DNA of 28,536 bases. It comes from Funneliformis mosseae. Taxonomy: Eukaryota > Glomeromycota > Glomeromycetes > Glomerales > Glomeraceae. The notes beneath the pieces were generated by a model. The model was not told where the DNA came from. It worked only from the letters and a program-made list of their open reading frames with translations, and searched no databases. The stretch spans positions 1 through 28,536 of the forward strand of contig CAJVPP010000632.1 in NCBI GenBank assembly GCA_910592005.1, written 5' to 3'. Below are positions 8,804-19,230 of the stretch, piece after piece (within the stretch, counting starts at the first letter, position 1; the number at the start of each line of letters is the position of its first letter). The position numbers and the translations under genes were made by a program.

Positions 8804-10754
8804 ATGGTTCAACTGATAAATAATTTTAGTTTAGCATGTGTTGAATCACATCAAGATGAAAAAGCACATTTAATGTGTGTGTGCGATTTTCGAATAAACG
8901 AAATTGAATGTACCGAATCGCATTTATTAAGAACGGGAAGTTGGATTTTAATTCCTTACACTTCGTTTATTGCGGTAACTTCTATATGGTTTTTGTGGTA
9001 TAGGATATATTGTAAAAAACAATCTTTATTATTCCCCCCTTCAAGAGATAGAGGTAAATTTCATATGATCTATCATGTATTCCCGGGATCTAGATAAAAA
9101 TGTTTAATGTGTTTAAAAAACGTTGAATAATTGCAGGCATAATACGTCCGAGACCCCATGATACATTTCACTTAGTAACGGTCTCTTTCTGTCTATTACA
9201 TATTGTTCGACTTCTTCTCTTAATAAACAACGCATATCCAAATTCAAGATGGGCCGAGAGTAAGTAGTAAGTTACGTATATGTATGAATACCCGGCGAAT
9301 GCTAATTAACTTTCTTTGAATGAACCTTCAGTTTTGGATGACTTACCTCGACAAACATCGTTTGCGTTCTCGGTATTATACCTTGTCGGAATCAGTTAAG
9401 ATTGCTTTTTAATCTCCTCATCGTTGTTGAGCACGTGACATGTATGGAATTAACACGTGATACGTCTCATTAGTTTATTCGATACCTACCTTGGAACCAA
9501 CGACCATGCATTACTCGGAACGATTCATACCGAACAAGTTCCTAATTGATATTGGAGCATTCCTCTTAATAATTGGTCCATATATCGTTAACACTTCAAT
9601 ATCATACATGATCGGATATTACGCCGACCTTGAAGAAATCCCAACCGTGTCGATTAAACTATTTACAACGAAATATTTAATTTGGGTTTTCTGGTTAACG
9701 ACATATTTATCATCATTATTGTACTTTTGGCACAAATTATTTTCATTGTTAAAATATCACATGAGAGAGTTACAGAATAGACCAAGGGACGACCTTACGT
9801 TACAATTGAAATATGAATCGTTAAAAGTTGCCGCGATAAATTTATCGACCGTCGTGATGGTCTTCGCCTTCCTCGGATTTACATTTATACTGGTTTACTT
9901 TATATTTGGACTCTCCTACAAATCAATGACCCATGACCCCACCACCAATGTGATTTATTTTTTTATTTTGAATTTCGTCGAACCTATTTGTCTTCAAATA
10001 GCACAGTTCATCATCGTCTTCAAGTAAGCTTCTACTTTATAACCTTCATCTTTTTCATATTATAATTTGAATCGCGGTATTCATCATGATTTTAATTTCC
10101 AGTGCCGTCAAACCAACTCGGAATGCCGCCCCATTTAGTAAAAAATTAAGCTTGAAAAGATCAACGTCGATGAAATCGCATGGTATCCAAACAACAACGT
10201 ACGTCCATCTTTCCGAGAAATCACCATCAAAGAAACCAATTCCTGAAATGCAATTGTCAAGTCAAGCGACCAACAACGATGACGACCAATTCCCGTCAAC
10301 TCCATTCACCCCTTATATAACAGGATATCAATTAGAAAGGGAACATGGTGATACGTTACCATTCGGAAATGTGGAAGAATTTATTCCTGATGAAATTCCA
10401 ACGGAACATCTAAAAACTCATCATAGACGTGATTCAAGCGTCGGAGATGCAAGCATTGCTTCCACGACATATTTTTCAATAATTCAAAGCTTACATAGCA
10501 GAAACAATTCACTTCAGAGTTTTCAATCGTTAAATAGTAAAAGAATAAGTAAAAGATTGAGTTCACAACTTTTAAATTCTGTCCCTGCGAGTGAAGTTGA
10601 TAGCGAAAGTGGAAGAAGAAGATCGAAAAGGACTTCACATCCATTACATTTACGTAACTTGCCAAAAGAAGAATCGTTACGTGAAAGTGCTAGCATACTT
10701 GAACTAAATATTCAAAGTGGAAACGATGATGATGATGTTGTTGATGATAAATGA
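8804..10754 (+). CDS. Seven-transmembrane receptor-like protein, five exons
   Basis: Exons 8804-9053, 9137-9259, 9332-9394, 9474-10023 and 10103-10754 join in frame to 545 residues. Introns are 72-83 nt; the third uses the weaker donor GTTAAG. Seven hydrophobic helices lie at about residues 46-69, 94-115, 133-150, 167-192, 212-235, 266-291 and 304-328. The loops after TM1 and TM5 and the tail are basic, while the loops after TM2 and TM4 carry acidic residues, so the positive-inside rule predicts N-out/C-in as in GPCRs. The outside N-terminus has four Cys (12, 25, 27, 36), and the 217-residue tail is rich in Ser and basic residues. Notable motifs are GIIRPRPHDTFHL before TM2 and EPTTMHYSERFIPNKF before TM4. 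I cannot assign a named family. Membrane receptor is inference; a transporter-like role is less likely. The ATG follows an in-frame TAA. Confidence 0.8.
9432..9461 (+). promoter_or_regulatory. Two CACGTGA sites inside an intron
   Basis: CACGTGAC (9432-9439) and CACGTGAT (9454-9461) lie 14 bases apart within the 79-nt third intron of the 7TM gene, on the same strand. They may act as an intronic enhancer or as an internal promoter for a shorter transcript. Confidence 0.3.
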
Positions 10755-10980
10755 TGGGTCATTTATTTATTTGTATTAATTTATTTTAAATTTTTTTTTT
10801 TTTGTTTTTTTTTTTTTTTTTATCCTGTATTGAACGGATATAAATAGTTTATGTATGAGTAGTAACCATTTAATTTACAATAAATCTAAAAAATACATCG
10901 TTTTAAACTAAGCTATGTGATGACGAACCAGCATCTGAGTTTGAAGAACTAAAACTTTTTTTAAGTGAGCTTGAACTGAT
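10755..10980. terminator. Shared 3' region of the 7TM and kelch genes
   Basis: The plus-strand AATAAA is at 10879-10884. Minus-strand AATAAA copies appear as TTTATT at 10762-10771. The signals cross, so the convergent transcripts probably overlap by about 110 nt. Long T runs at 10793-10820 lie between them. Confidence 0.45.
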
Positions 10981-13900
10981 TTAATTCCGTAACGTAGGTC
11001 CGATCAAAGCGGGACTACCACCCTCTCTGATGTTATCTTCAATTCCTCTATACGAATCAACAACATTCTCCATTTGATCCAACAATATTGCAATCTTACC
11101 TTCCGTTTCATCTACATTTCGTTTTAATTCGGTATTATTTTTCTCAAGGCCTACTTTTGTTTGCTGATATTGTGAAATTTCTCGTTTCAACGATTCCTTT
11201 TCTTGTTCCCATCTATGTTGCTCCATCTCCTCTTGAATTTCTTCCAAGGGTGGCTTCAAATTCTCTTCTACTCGTTTCAGTTCGGTTCCCCTCTTAAGCA
11301 ATTCACTTATTAATTGTCTACCTTTCTTTTCTGATTCCAAAGATTGTTCCTTCAATGCTTCGTTTGATTTTTTTAATGAATCATTCTGTCTCCTCAAAGA
11401 TTCATAAACTCTCCTTAAAGCTTCATAACCTTGATACATTAGATTCTTCTCTTCTTTTGCAAGGTTAATCTTGGATTGTAAATCCTGAATTTGTTGATAA
11501 AGTGATTCTCTCTCCCTTTCAAAATCCTTCCTTTGTTCTTCTAATTGTTGATCTGCGTATTCTTGTAATATGGAATTTCTAACGTTGGAATGAGAATTCA
11601 TCGTGTCTTGTAATTCTCTGAGCCTATTTTCTAATTTTTCATTATGACTTTCCACGTCAATTAATTTCTCATTTAATGTTTCCATTTCTAAATTACTTTG
11701 CATTAATTCATCTTTCATTATATTTAATATTTGTTCTGTATTTGTCGTGTATTCCACGGCTATGTGATAATCAAATTCGACCTGGTTTAATCTATTTTTT
11801 ATATCTACAAGTTGTTGTTGCGATTTTTCGAACCCTTTCGATCCTTTTGATGAATTAAGTGGTGATTTGCTTCTTGTGGATAACGTTCCTTGAGTTTTTT
11901 TTACGGTTTCATTATATTTTGATAAAGTAGCTCGTAACTCTTCATGTGCCGTCTCATGGAGAGCTTCTAATTCATCACATCGAGCCGAAATCTCTCTAAA
12001 ACGGGCCGACATATTTCCTTGAACATTTGGTTCAAGATTGATCTTGTTTGAAAAAACTCCTCGTATAAATTCAACCTTATCCTTTGCATCTTCAACGTCC
12101 TTGGTTGTCTTTTCTAATATCTGTGTTTTTTCGCTTAATTGTTGCTTTATTTCTTGAACTTCATTCGCGGATTTCGTTAATCTATCGGTTTCGTATTCGT
12201 TTATCAACGCGGTGAATTTGGTTTTAAAATATGACGTTTCTTCCAGTGACGCATCGTATAATCTTTCAAAATCTAAAACCTTTTGTGAAGCGATCCTTTC
12301 TTGATTCGAAATAGCTTCCTATAAAACGAAGAGAAAAGTGATACATGAAGAAATCAACATTCATTCCTTTTTTGAAATGATAAAAAAAAAATTTAAAATA
12401 AAATGTTGTCTGTTTTGAACCTTGGCCTTTTGTAATTGGTGACTTAATTTAATAATAGCTTCGATAACTTTAAATTTTTCAGTTCCTGGTTCTCCAATGT
12501 CAATAAATTCATTAAGATCAATCATATTTTCCAACAGATCATTATTAGATTCATTAAAGCTGAAGGTTGGTATGAACCCGCCTTTTCTCGCCAAATCGAT
12601 TTCAGCTTGATATAACTTTTCGCGTTTTCTTAATTCGGATATTTTAAAATCTGCTTCCGATAATCTTTCTAAAAAATTTTCCCGTTCCAACGAAGAGAAT
12701 CGTGTCGTCGGATAATGATCACCGTCTGAACTCGCTATTGAAGAGGAAGGGGTGGTTGTTATTATCAAATCGTCTTCTTCGTTGTAAGTTACCGTAACAC
12801 GTTTCGTCTGTTTTACGTTAACCGATGACGGATCTGAAAATAAACGACGCCTTGGTGGACGAACTGGTGGTGGTTTGCTACTTTCTTGGAAATAAACGTC
12901 TTTGGATGACGTAATTTGAATTGTCGGTGAAGGATCGTCGGGAATTTCTTCTTTTAAATTAACTGAAGACGCGCCCTTAATAGGGATTGAAGAATCTTTA
13001 GAGGAATTGATACTAGAAGTTTCGGGATTTTCGAAATTCCTTAATTTTCTTTGATTTTTCTCCTCTCTTAACATTCTTGCACCTTTTGGTTTAGGACTTG
13101 GATTTATGGAGGAACGATCACTATTTTGTCTATTCAACCCACCCTTAGGTGATTCGTTAATTTTATTGTTTTCAAAATATTTAGTTCGTTGTGATTGTTT
13201 TCTTGATGAAATGTCCGCTGTGTTCTTATAATTATTTTTTACTTCTTTTTGAGGCGAAGCCTTTTGTATTTTTTTTTTTTCATTCGTAACTGATAATTTT
13301 TTTGAATCAATTATCAAAGAAGGTCTAGAATTATTATTATTATCATCATCCCTCTTCTCTAAAGGATTTTTTAATTGACGTTTAATTCCACCAGTTCTCG
13401 TTAAATGTTCACGTGTTGATATTGTTGCAACATTAATATTACAAAAAGATGATGACGATGATGGTCTTGACGAAGACTTTATATCAGGATTTCTTGCTTT
13501 TAATTCGATTTTTTTATTATTATTAATTTCGGTAACAATTTCTTTTCCTTTTTTTGATGATTGCGATCGTAACTTTGGAAGTGATTTCTTTTGAGGAAAT
13601 GAAGATAAAACTATTTGTAAACGGGAAGGAGCTGATTGAGATTGTGAAGAATTTTGAGGGTATGATCCGATTGGATACTTTATCTTTGCTGTAGGAGGAA
13701 AAAAAATAAATAAATAAATAAATCAATTGGAAAATAAATAAAATAATTTTTTTTTTTTTTTTTTTTTTTATAATTACAGGTATCCAAAACGTGAATAAGT
13801 CCTTCTTTATCTGGCTTAGACGGGTTCGCGGAATCTCCTCCAAATATCATCACCTTGTGGTTTGAAGAAGATAAGGTTAACCAATATCTAGGAGTGGGTG

Positions 13901-15336
13901 AAGGACCCATTCTTTGAAACATATACCACCTCCTTTCTTATTTTATAAAAAAAAAAAAAAATAATAATAATAAGAAATTAAAATAAATTTTTTTTTTATA
14001 ATAAATAATAAATAATAATAATAATAATAATGGACAAATACATACTATTAATTCCATAAGCTGCTAAATCAGACAATTCTTTTCCTTCTTTTGTTCTTCC
14101 ACCGAAAATAAATAAAACATCGTTAACTAAAGCTGACCCATGACTTTCACGTGGAACGGGAATAACATTGTTACAAGTTATCTCTGTCCATTCCCTTGTA
14201 TTTATATCGTAACACCAAGTGTCATTATAACATTTTTCACCATCTGTTCCACCAAATCTAAACGCGTAAAATATTTTAGATTACGAATAAATTATCCAAA
14301 AGAAAGAAAGAAAGAAAAAACTTTTTACATGTAAATTTTTCCTTTATATGCACAAGAGATGTGCCCTGTCCTTCCAGGTGGAGGTTCATTTGCTGGATCA
14401 ATAAATTCCCAATGAGCTTCGTTATTATCAACTAGCAATAAGAAAAAGAAAGAAAATTAATCGTATTCGTGGGGAAAGGACCCATTTTCTTTTTATTTTG
14501 CAACAATATTTACAACTTACGATATTTTGTGTCAAATGCGACCAAGTCATTTAAATAATAATCGTCTATACAACCTCCAAATATATACATTATAGAACCT
14601 ATTAATACGACTGTATGACCAAACCTTCCAAGAGGCGTAACACCCTTTATAGATGGTTTTGTCCATTTTTTTGTCTCTGATTTATAAATCGAATGCAGTT
14701 AAAAAAAAAAAAAAAAATGCATCTCTTCTTATGTTACAATTTTATTTCGATTTCATTACAATTTACCTTTATTTAGAACATATAAATTGTAATCTGGTTT
14801 ATCTTCAATGTTTTCAAGTTTTCCTCCAAAGACTTTTTTTTTTTAAAAAAAAAAAAAAGAAGTTAAAAAAAAGTTTGATCAACCAATCGATGGCTATCCA
14901 AGATAATTATTAAATTTTACATACCTATTAAATTTGATCCCACTCGTACATGCGTATGACCAATACGAGGTGATGGGATGTTACCAGTAGTTTTGATAGC
15001 TTGAATATTACAAGTCTCTAGAAAAAAAATTATAGGCATCGATAAAAAAAAAATAATATAGATATATTTTATATATTTTATTTCGAGCTGATAATAATAA
15101 ATTCAAAATCACAAATACATACTAGTTTTTAATAAGAATACATCATTATTAAATTTTTCATTTGATATTCCACCAAAGAAATATAATTCATTTTTAATCG
15201 CATTTGGACAAGAAGAATGACCATATCTTGGAAAAAAATTATTATCATTTGGCAATAATTTTATCTGAGACCAAGGGAATATCGGGTTATTGATAAGAGG
15301 TCTTGATTTTGTGGCTTTTGTATTGGCTAAACTCAT
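10981..15336 (-). CDS. Kelch/coiled-coil cell-end marker protein, Tea1/Kel1-like, nine exons
   Basis: Exons (minus strand) are 15336-15123, 15017-14925, 14832-14767, 14676-14521, 14431-14329, 14257-14046, 13936-13778, 13688-12421 and 12318-10981. All phases match, giving 1202 residues. Residues about 20-330 form six kelch blades marked by FFGGISNE, VFGGKLEN, IFGGCIDD, IFGGTDGE, IFGGRTKE and IFGGDSAN, each with an upstream PR-x-GH-type turn (PRYGHS, PRIGHT, GRFGHT, GRTGHI, PRESHG). Residues 335-660 are disordered, Ser/Asn-rich and basic, with a Pro-rich PPPVRPPRRR near 607 that could bind SH3 domains. From about 670 to 1190 there is long heptad-type coiled coil. This is the layout of fission-yeast Tea1/Tea3 and budding-yeast Kel1/Kel2, which mark growing tips and link microtubules to actin polarity. 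The intron before the last exon has the unusual donor GTTCAA. A role in hyphal tip growth is inference from architecture. Confidence 0.85.
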
Positions 15337-15433
15337 TTCTCGTTCTTGATGTTGGTATAAAGGATTAATTTTACGAAAAGGTTCAAATTAACTATAATCA
15401 AATTTTAAAATTTTAAAAACTCTTTTTTTTTTT

Positions 15434-15440
15434 TTTTATA
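15434..15440 (-). promoter_or_regulatory. Probable TATA box of the Tea1/Kel1-like gene
   Basis: TATAAAA on the minus strand is followed by a further A run and lies about 100 bp before the ATG at 15336. Confidence 0.4.
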
Positions 15441-15457
15441 GAATTAGAGTTTTATCT

Positions 15458-15668
15458 TAACGCATGTAAGTATATATATGCATGTATTCGAACAAATTCC
15501 ATGGAAATCATCTTATTCCTTCTAAACCTAAGCCGACTTAGATGAATTTCCATGGATTTTGTCTTTGAAATAGGTTTTTTGTCAACTATGCAGGTAAAGA
15601 ATTTTTTAAAAAAACCACCTCTATAATGACGCCTTGGATGCAAATTTATGCAATTTACATGCGCATTG
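15458..15668. repeat. Small nested inverted repeat (hairpin/MITE-like)
   Basis: Inner arms 15494-15513 and 15540-15559 are near-perfect inverted copies centred on CCATGG, with two single-base gaps and a 26-bp loop. Outer arms carry CGCATGTAA (15460 region) and its complement TTACATGCG (15655-15664). The unit of about 210 bp sits immediately upstream of the Tea1/Kel1-like promoter. It could be a small non-autonomous transposon or a structured regulatory site. Confidence 0.5.
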
Positions 15669-17140
15669 CTAAATAATGAACAATGAATTTTTAAATAAGG
15701 TTTAGCGAATGTTGCATTTTTAAGCCATACCTTTTTACTGAAATTCGAATTTGATTGATTATCAGATCCAAAAATAAAAAATTTTCTTTTTTAAAAAAAA
15801 ATGTTGATATTTCTCATTTTAATAAATTAAAACAATTTTGGGGGTTGACAAAATAAATAAATAAATAAATAAATGTGGTTTGTGCATAGAATCCTAATGG
15901 AATTTATCGATCAATAACTCGTTGGAAGACACGTTTGAATCGGGACCAAAGATATGGCATTTACGTAATAGGGTTGACTATCAATTTTATTAATGACGAT
16001 AAAGGCAATACACAATAATAATAATGTATGGTCTCATGATAAATTCAATTATATCCTGAAGTATTGTACCCCATCAAAAAAAATGTCATAAAATTTTGTA
16101 AAAAGCGAAAATGATATTCAAAATTGGCAATTTTGATTGGACCACTAAGTTCTCCAAAACAGAGATATTTATTTCTTCATAATTCGAATAAAAGATTGTA
16201 TATTCTGAATAAAAAAAATTTTTAAATTCCATAATTTACAAATTTTTATTGCTTTTTGGCAAGGAAATTTTTACTTCATATGCCAAATATGATTTTGTAG
16301 TATTGGCAGTAATTTTTTTTTTTTTATGTCAAAAGAATTTATCTTTCGCCTTTAATTCAATTTCATTTTATTTTAGTTTATTTATTCTATTTATTTCTTT
16401 TATAAATAATAATATCTACCTTATGATAAATCAATCAATTTTTTTTTAATCATTCTAATGACACTAACATTTCATTGATTCATCGCTAACATCGGATCGA
16501 TAATTTTTGAACTCTGTGTCCTTTATATATTTATTACTATAAAAGTTTCTTAAGCATATTTAATCTTTTTTTTATTATAAACTTGTCCCTTACATGCTTA
16601 TTTTATTGTTAAAGTTACAATGAAAAGAAAAATAAGTATTAAAAATAGCTTAATTTAAATATAAATAAATCTCTTATATAAAATGTATACGAATACTAAT
16701 AAAAAAATTAAGAAAGAGATCATAAAATAAGATACGATACTACTATTTTTTCACGAGAAAAGTAAACACGAACGTTACTCAAAAAAAAAAAATTAAAATT
16801 ACGTTGATGGAAATAGATAATTAAAATGTTCGAAGATCTGATCCTTAATGCGCATAAAGAAGAATTCTAAAAATAATCATACATGGGGTCATAAATTATT
16901 TTTCACCTAAAATATCCAAAAAAAAAAAAAGTCAATCAACTTCTTTTGAACAAAAATAAGGCCTTCACAACATCTCCGCATATATCCAAAAAAACAAAAG
17001 TTGCATGCTTACTCTCTTTCACCTTAAAAACCAGAAAATCGGACTTAGGTGACCACAAATAACTATTTTGGTTAATTAATTGTCAATGGGTGTGAAATTT
17101 GCGGAGATGCTGTCTTAAGAAATACTTTGCTTTACCTTTT
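15669..17140. other. Intergenic region, 1.5 kb, no gene seen
   Basis: AT-rich spacer between two minus-strand genes. It contains an (AAAT)n microsatellite at 15850-15874, many A/T homopolymers, and a stretch around 16060-16290 that reads like repetitive non-coding DNA. I find no open frame with coding character. The 66-codon frame at 16249 starts at TTG and is low-complexity. Confidence 0.55.
15850..15874. repeat. (AAAT)n microsatellite
   Basis: Six consecutive AAAT units. Similar short AAAT or AAT runs occur inside introns 6 and 7 of the Tea1/Kel1-like gene (13708-13722 and 13999-14030). Confidence 0.85.
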
Positions 17141-17152
17141 ATTTACGGATTG

Positions 17153-17380
17153 TTAATTTCTTTCCCTTTGCTTAAGTAATTCTATTATAGTTGATTTTTC
17201 TTGTTCCGTTAATAAATGATTTTGTAGAATATTTCTACAAGCGGCATCCCAGTCTGGTTGATTAACACCAAAGGCTACGGCCACAGCTTCGCGAACCGCA
17301 AGAGCAATCACACGTGTTCTATTCTTTTCATCATTAATTCCTTTCTCAATCTCTTCTTTTTCATCGATTGAACTGGCCAT
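17153..17380 (-). CDS. Small conserved-looking helical protein, 75 residues
   Basis: A single-exon frame from ATG 17380 (context ATAATGGCC) to a stop at 17153 encodes 75 residues. The N-terminus is acidic/polar (DEKEEIEKGINDEKNR), followed by amphipathic helices with VREAVAVAFGV, WDAACRNIL and the polar C-terminus LLKQRERN. Alternating hydrophobic/charged spacing and GC above the flanks make it look truly coding. AATAAA follows 10-20 bases after the stop (minus strand). No signal peptide or membrane helix is seen. I do not recognise the family. It could be an adaptor or a subunit of a larger complex, but nothing in the sequence decides this. Confidence 0.6.
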   Translation of the reverse strand: MASSIDEKEEIEKGINDEKNRTRVIALAVREAVAVAFGVNQPDWDAACRNILQNHLLTEQEKSTIIELLKQRERN

Positions 17381-17620
17381 TATCTGGACTATAAAGCAAG
17401 TTAAGGTATTCTTTTAAAATTTGGATTCCTTGAAAGTAACCAACATATTATAAAAAGAAACGATAATTAATACACTTTAAAGATTTGATTACAGTGATCG
17501 ACACGAAGCCTAAAGGGATTTAAAGGCCGAGTATTAGCCTCGGTTTATCAGAAAGTACGTTTCTCGAAAATTAGCGATTATTCGAACGAAACGAAAGAAA
17601 AGAAATCCTGAATTCATATT

Positions 17621-17855
17621 TTGATTGAAAACAATTATATTTTCAAATCAAATTTTTTGAAGAATATTTGGGCAATTCTAGGCCTTTGTGTTATTATTTG
17701 CGATACCGATTTTGGTATATCTTATTTTTGTTTGCATGTATGCCTCATGTCTTCGCGTTGTCACACAATCAAAAAACATGTGATATCCCCGTATTTAGAA
17801 ATCGGTCGTTTATGTATTTATGTAACACGATAATTGTTCTCCGACAATAAAATAT
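17621..17855 (+). other. Unexplained transcribed-looking segment, possibly a gene remnant
   Basis: This segment lies 240 bp upstream of, and divergent from, the 75-residue gene and is less AT-rich than the desert that follows. Two overlapping open frames exist, but both begin at TTG. One includes a hydrophobic run (FWYILFLFACMPHVFA) like a signal peptide. AATAAA at 17846-17851 could be its polyadenylation signal. It may be a terminal exon, an ncRNA or a relic; the evidence is weak. Confidence 0.2.
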
Positions 17856-19230
17856 ATTCAATTTTTTAAAAAAATTTGCGTTTTTTTATTATTTCATTCA
17901 TATTATAATTTCAGCATATACTAATATTCTTAGGGAAAGATGAGCGAGCTCGCTCTTTCAGAAAATTTTATTAATGTAAATTTTTGTATTTTAATAATTG
18001 AATTATATAATAGCAGTTTAAAACTTTGTTTCATGACTACTTCAAATACTGAAGCAAAATATTTTTCGATTATTTTGGTAAATTTTAATCTTGTTTTTCC
18101 AATAGATGTTTAAATCAAACACATTTTCTTAAACTCCTCCATTCTGTATATTTTGATCTGTTGATATTTTAAATTCTTGAATTTTAAATTAAACTAATGA
18201 TTTAATAACATTGTTAAATAAGAATTTAATATGAATCAAAAGTATTGAATTGTTTTAAATAAAACAATGCCAAATAATTATCAATATACTTTTTAATTTA
18301 GAACCAGTTGATAAGTTTCTTAAAACATTATAATACATATTATCAGATCATCAATATTTTATTACTAAAAGATGGTTGTATTATAATGCAACTTCAAGAT
18401 GTGTTAAATATTGTATTACAAAGATTGATTTCTAATCTTAAATTTCAAATCTTTTACAATATTATTTAAATAAATATAAATAAATTTTATTTAATAAATA
18501 CAAAATTATAACTTGTTACTTTATAAATATTACCAAAATATTTAAATATAAAAATATAAATATATATGATACATTTTTAAAATTGTTATTAATACTTAAA
18601 TAATTACATTTTTATTATTAATAAAAAGAATTCACATAATTATAAAAAAGTTATAATAGAAAAAAAGTGAATTTAAAATATTAAGTAATAAGTTAAAGAT
18701 TTGTTATATTAAAATTTTATATTAAGTTAAATATAATATTTAAAATATTTATCATTAATTTACTTGTTTAATTCTTAATATATATATAAAAATTAATTTT
18801 ACTTATTAAAGTTAAAAATTTGAAGAATATTTATTATCTTATATGTATTTAATATTCTTAAACTAATTTTACAATCTATTTAATTTAAAAATATTTAAAT
18901 TAAAACTTGATAATAAATTTATAAGCAAGTTAATATAATAGTTTATAATTAAATTTTAAATAAAGAATATATTAAAGAAAAATTATGTATTAATTATATT
19001 TTAACTTATTTAAAAATTAATTTATAATTAAAAAAAACTTATATTGTTTATTTTACTATAATTAATAATAAATAATAAATATATATTTAGTAGTTTTTTA
19101 AAATATAGAATATAACTTTTATATTAATTTAATAACTAATCTAAACAAAATATTTACTTTTTAATATTATTATTAATTATTGATTAGATAAACTGAAATA
19201 TTTAATTAATTAAATAATAATAAAATTTAC

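Noticed and set aside
10086..10102. ATG at 10086 as a separate gene start for the Ser-rich C-terminal frame
   Set aside because: The ATG lies inside an intron ending TTTCCAG. The frame joins cleanly to the upstream transmembrane exon instead.
13523..13922. Two overlapping minus-strand frames as separate small genes
   Set aside because: They are exons 7 and 8 of the kelch/coiled-coil gene read through the intron with its long T tract.
17500..17600. Possible tRNA or structured RNA around CCGAGTATTAGCCTCGG
   Set aside because: Only a 5-bp stem is present. I could not fit a cloverleaf, anticodon arm or T-loop. No tRNA, rRNA or CRISPR array was recognised anywhere in the window.
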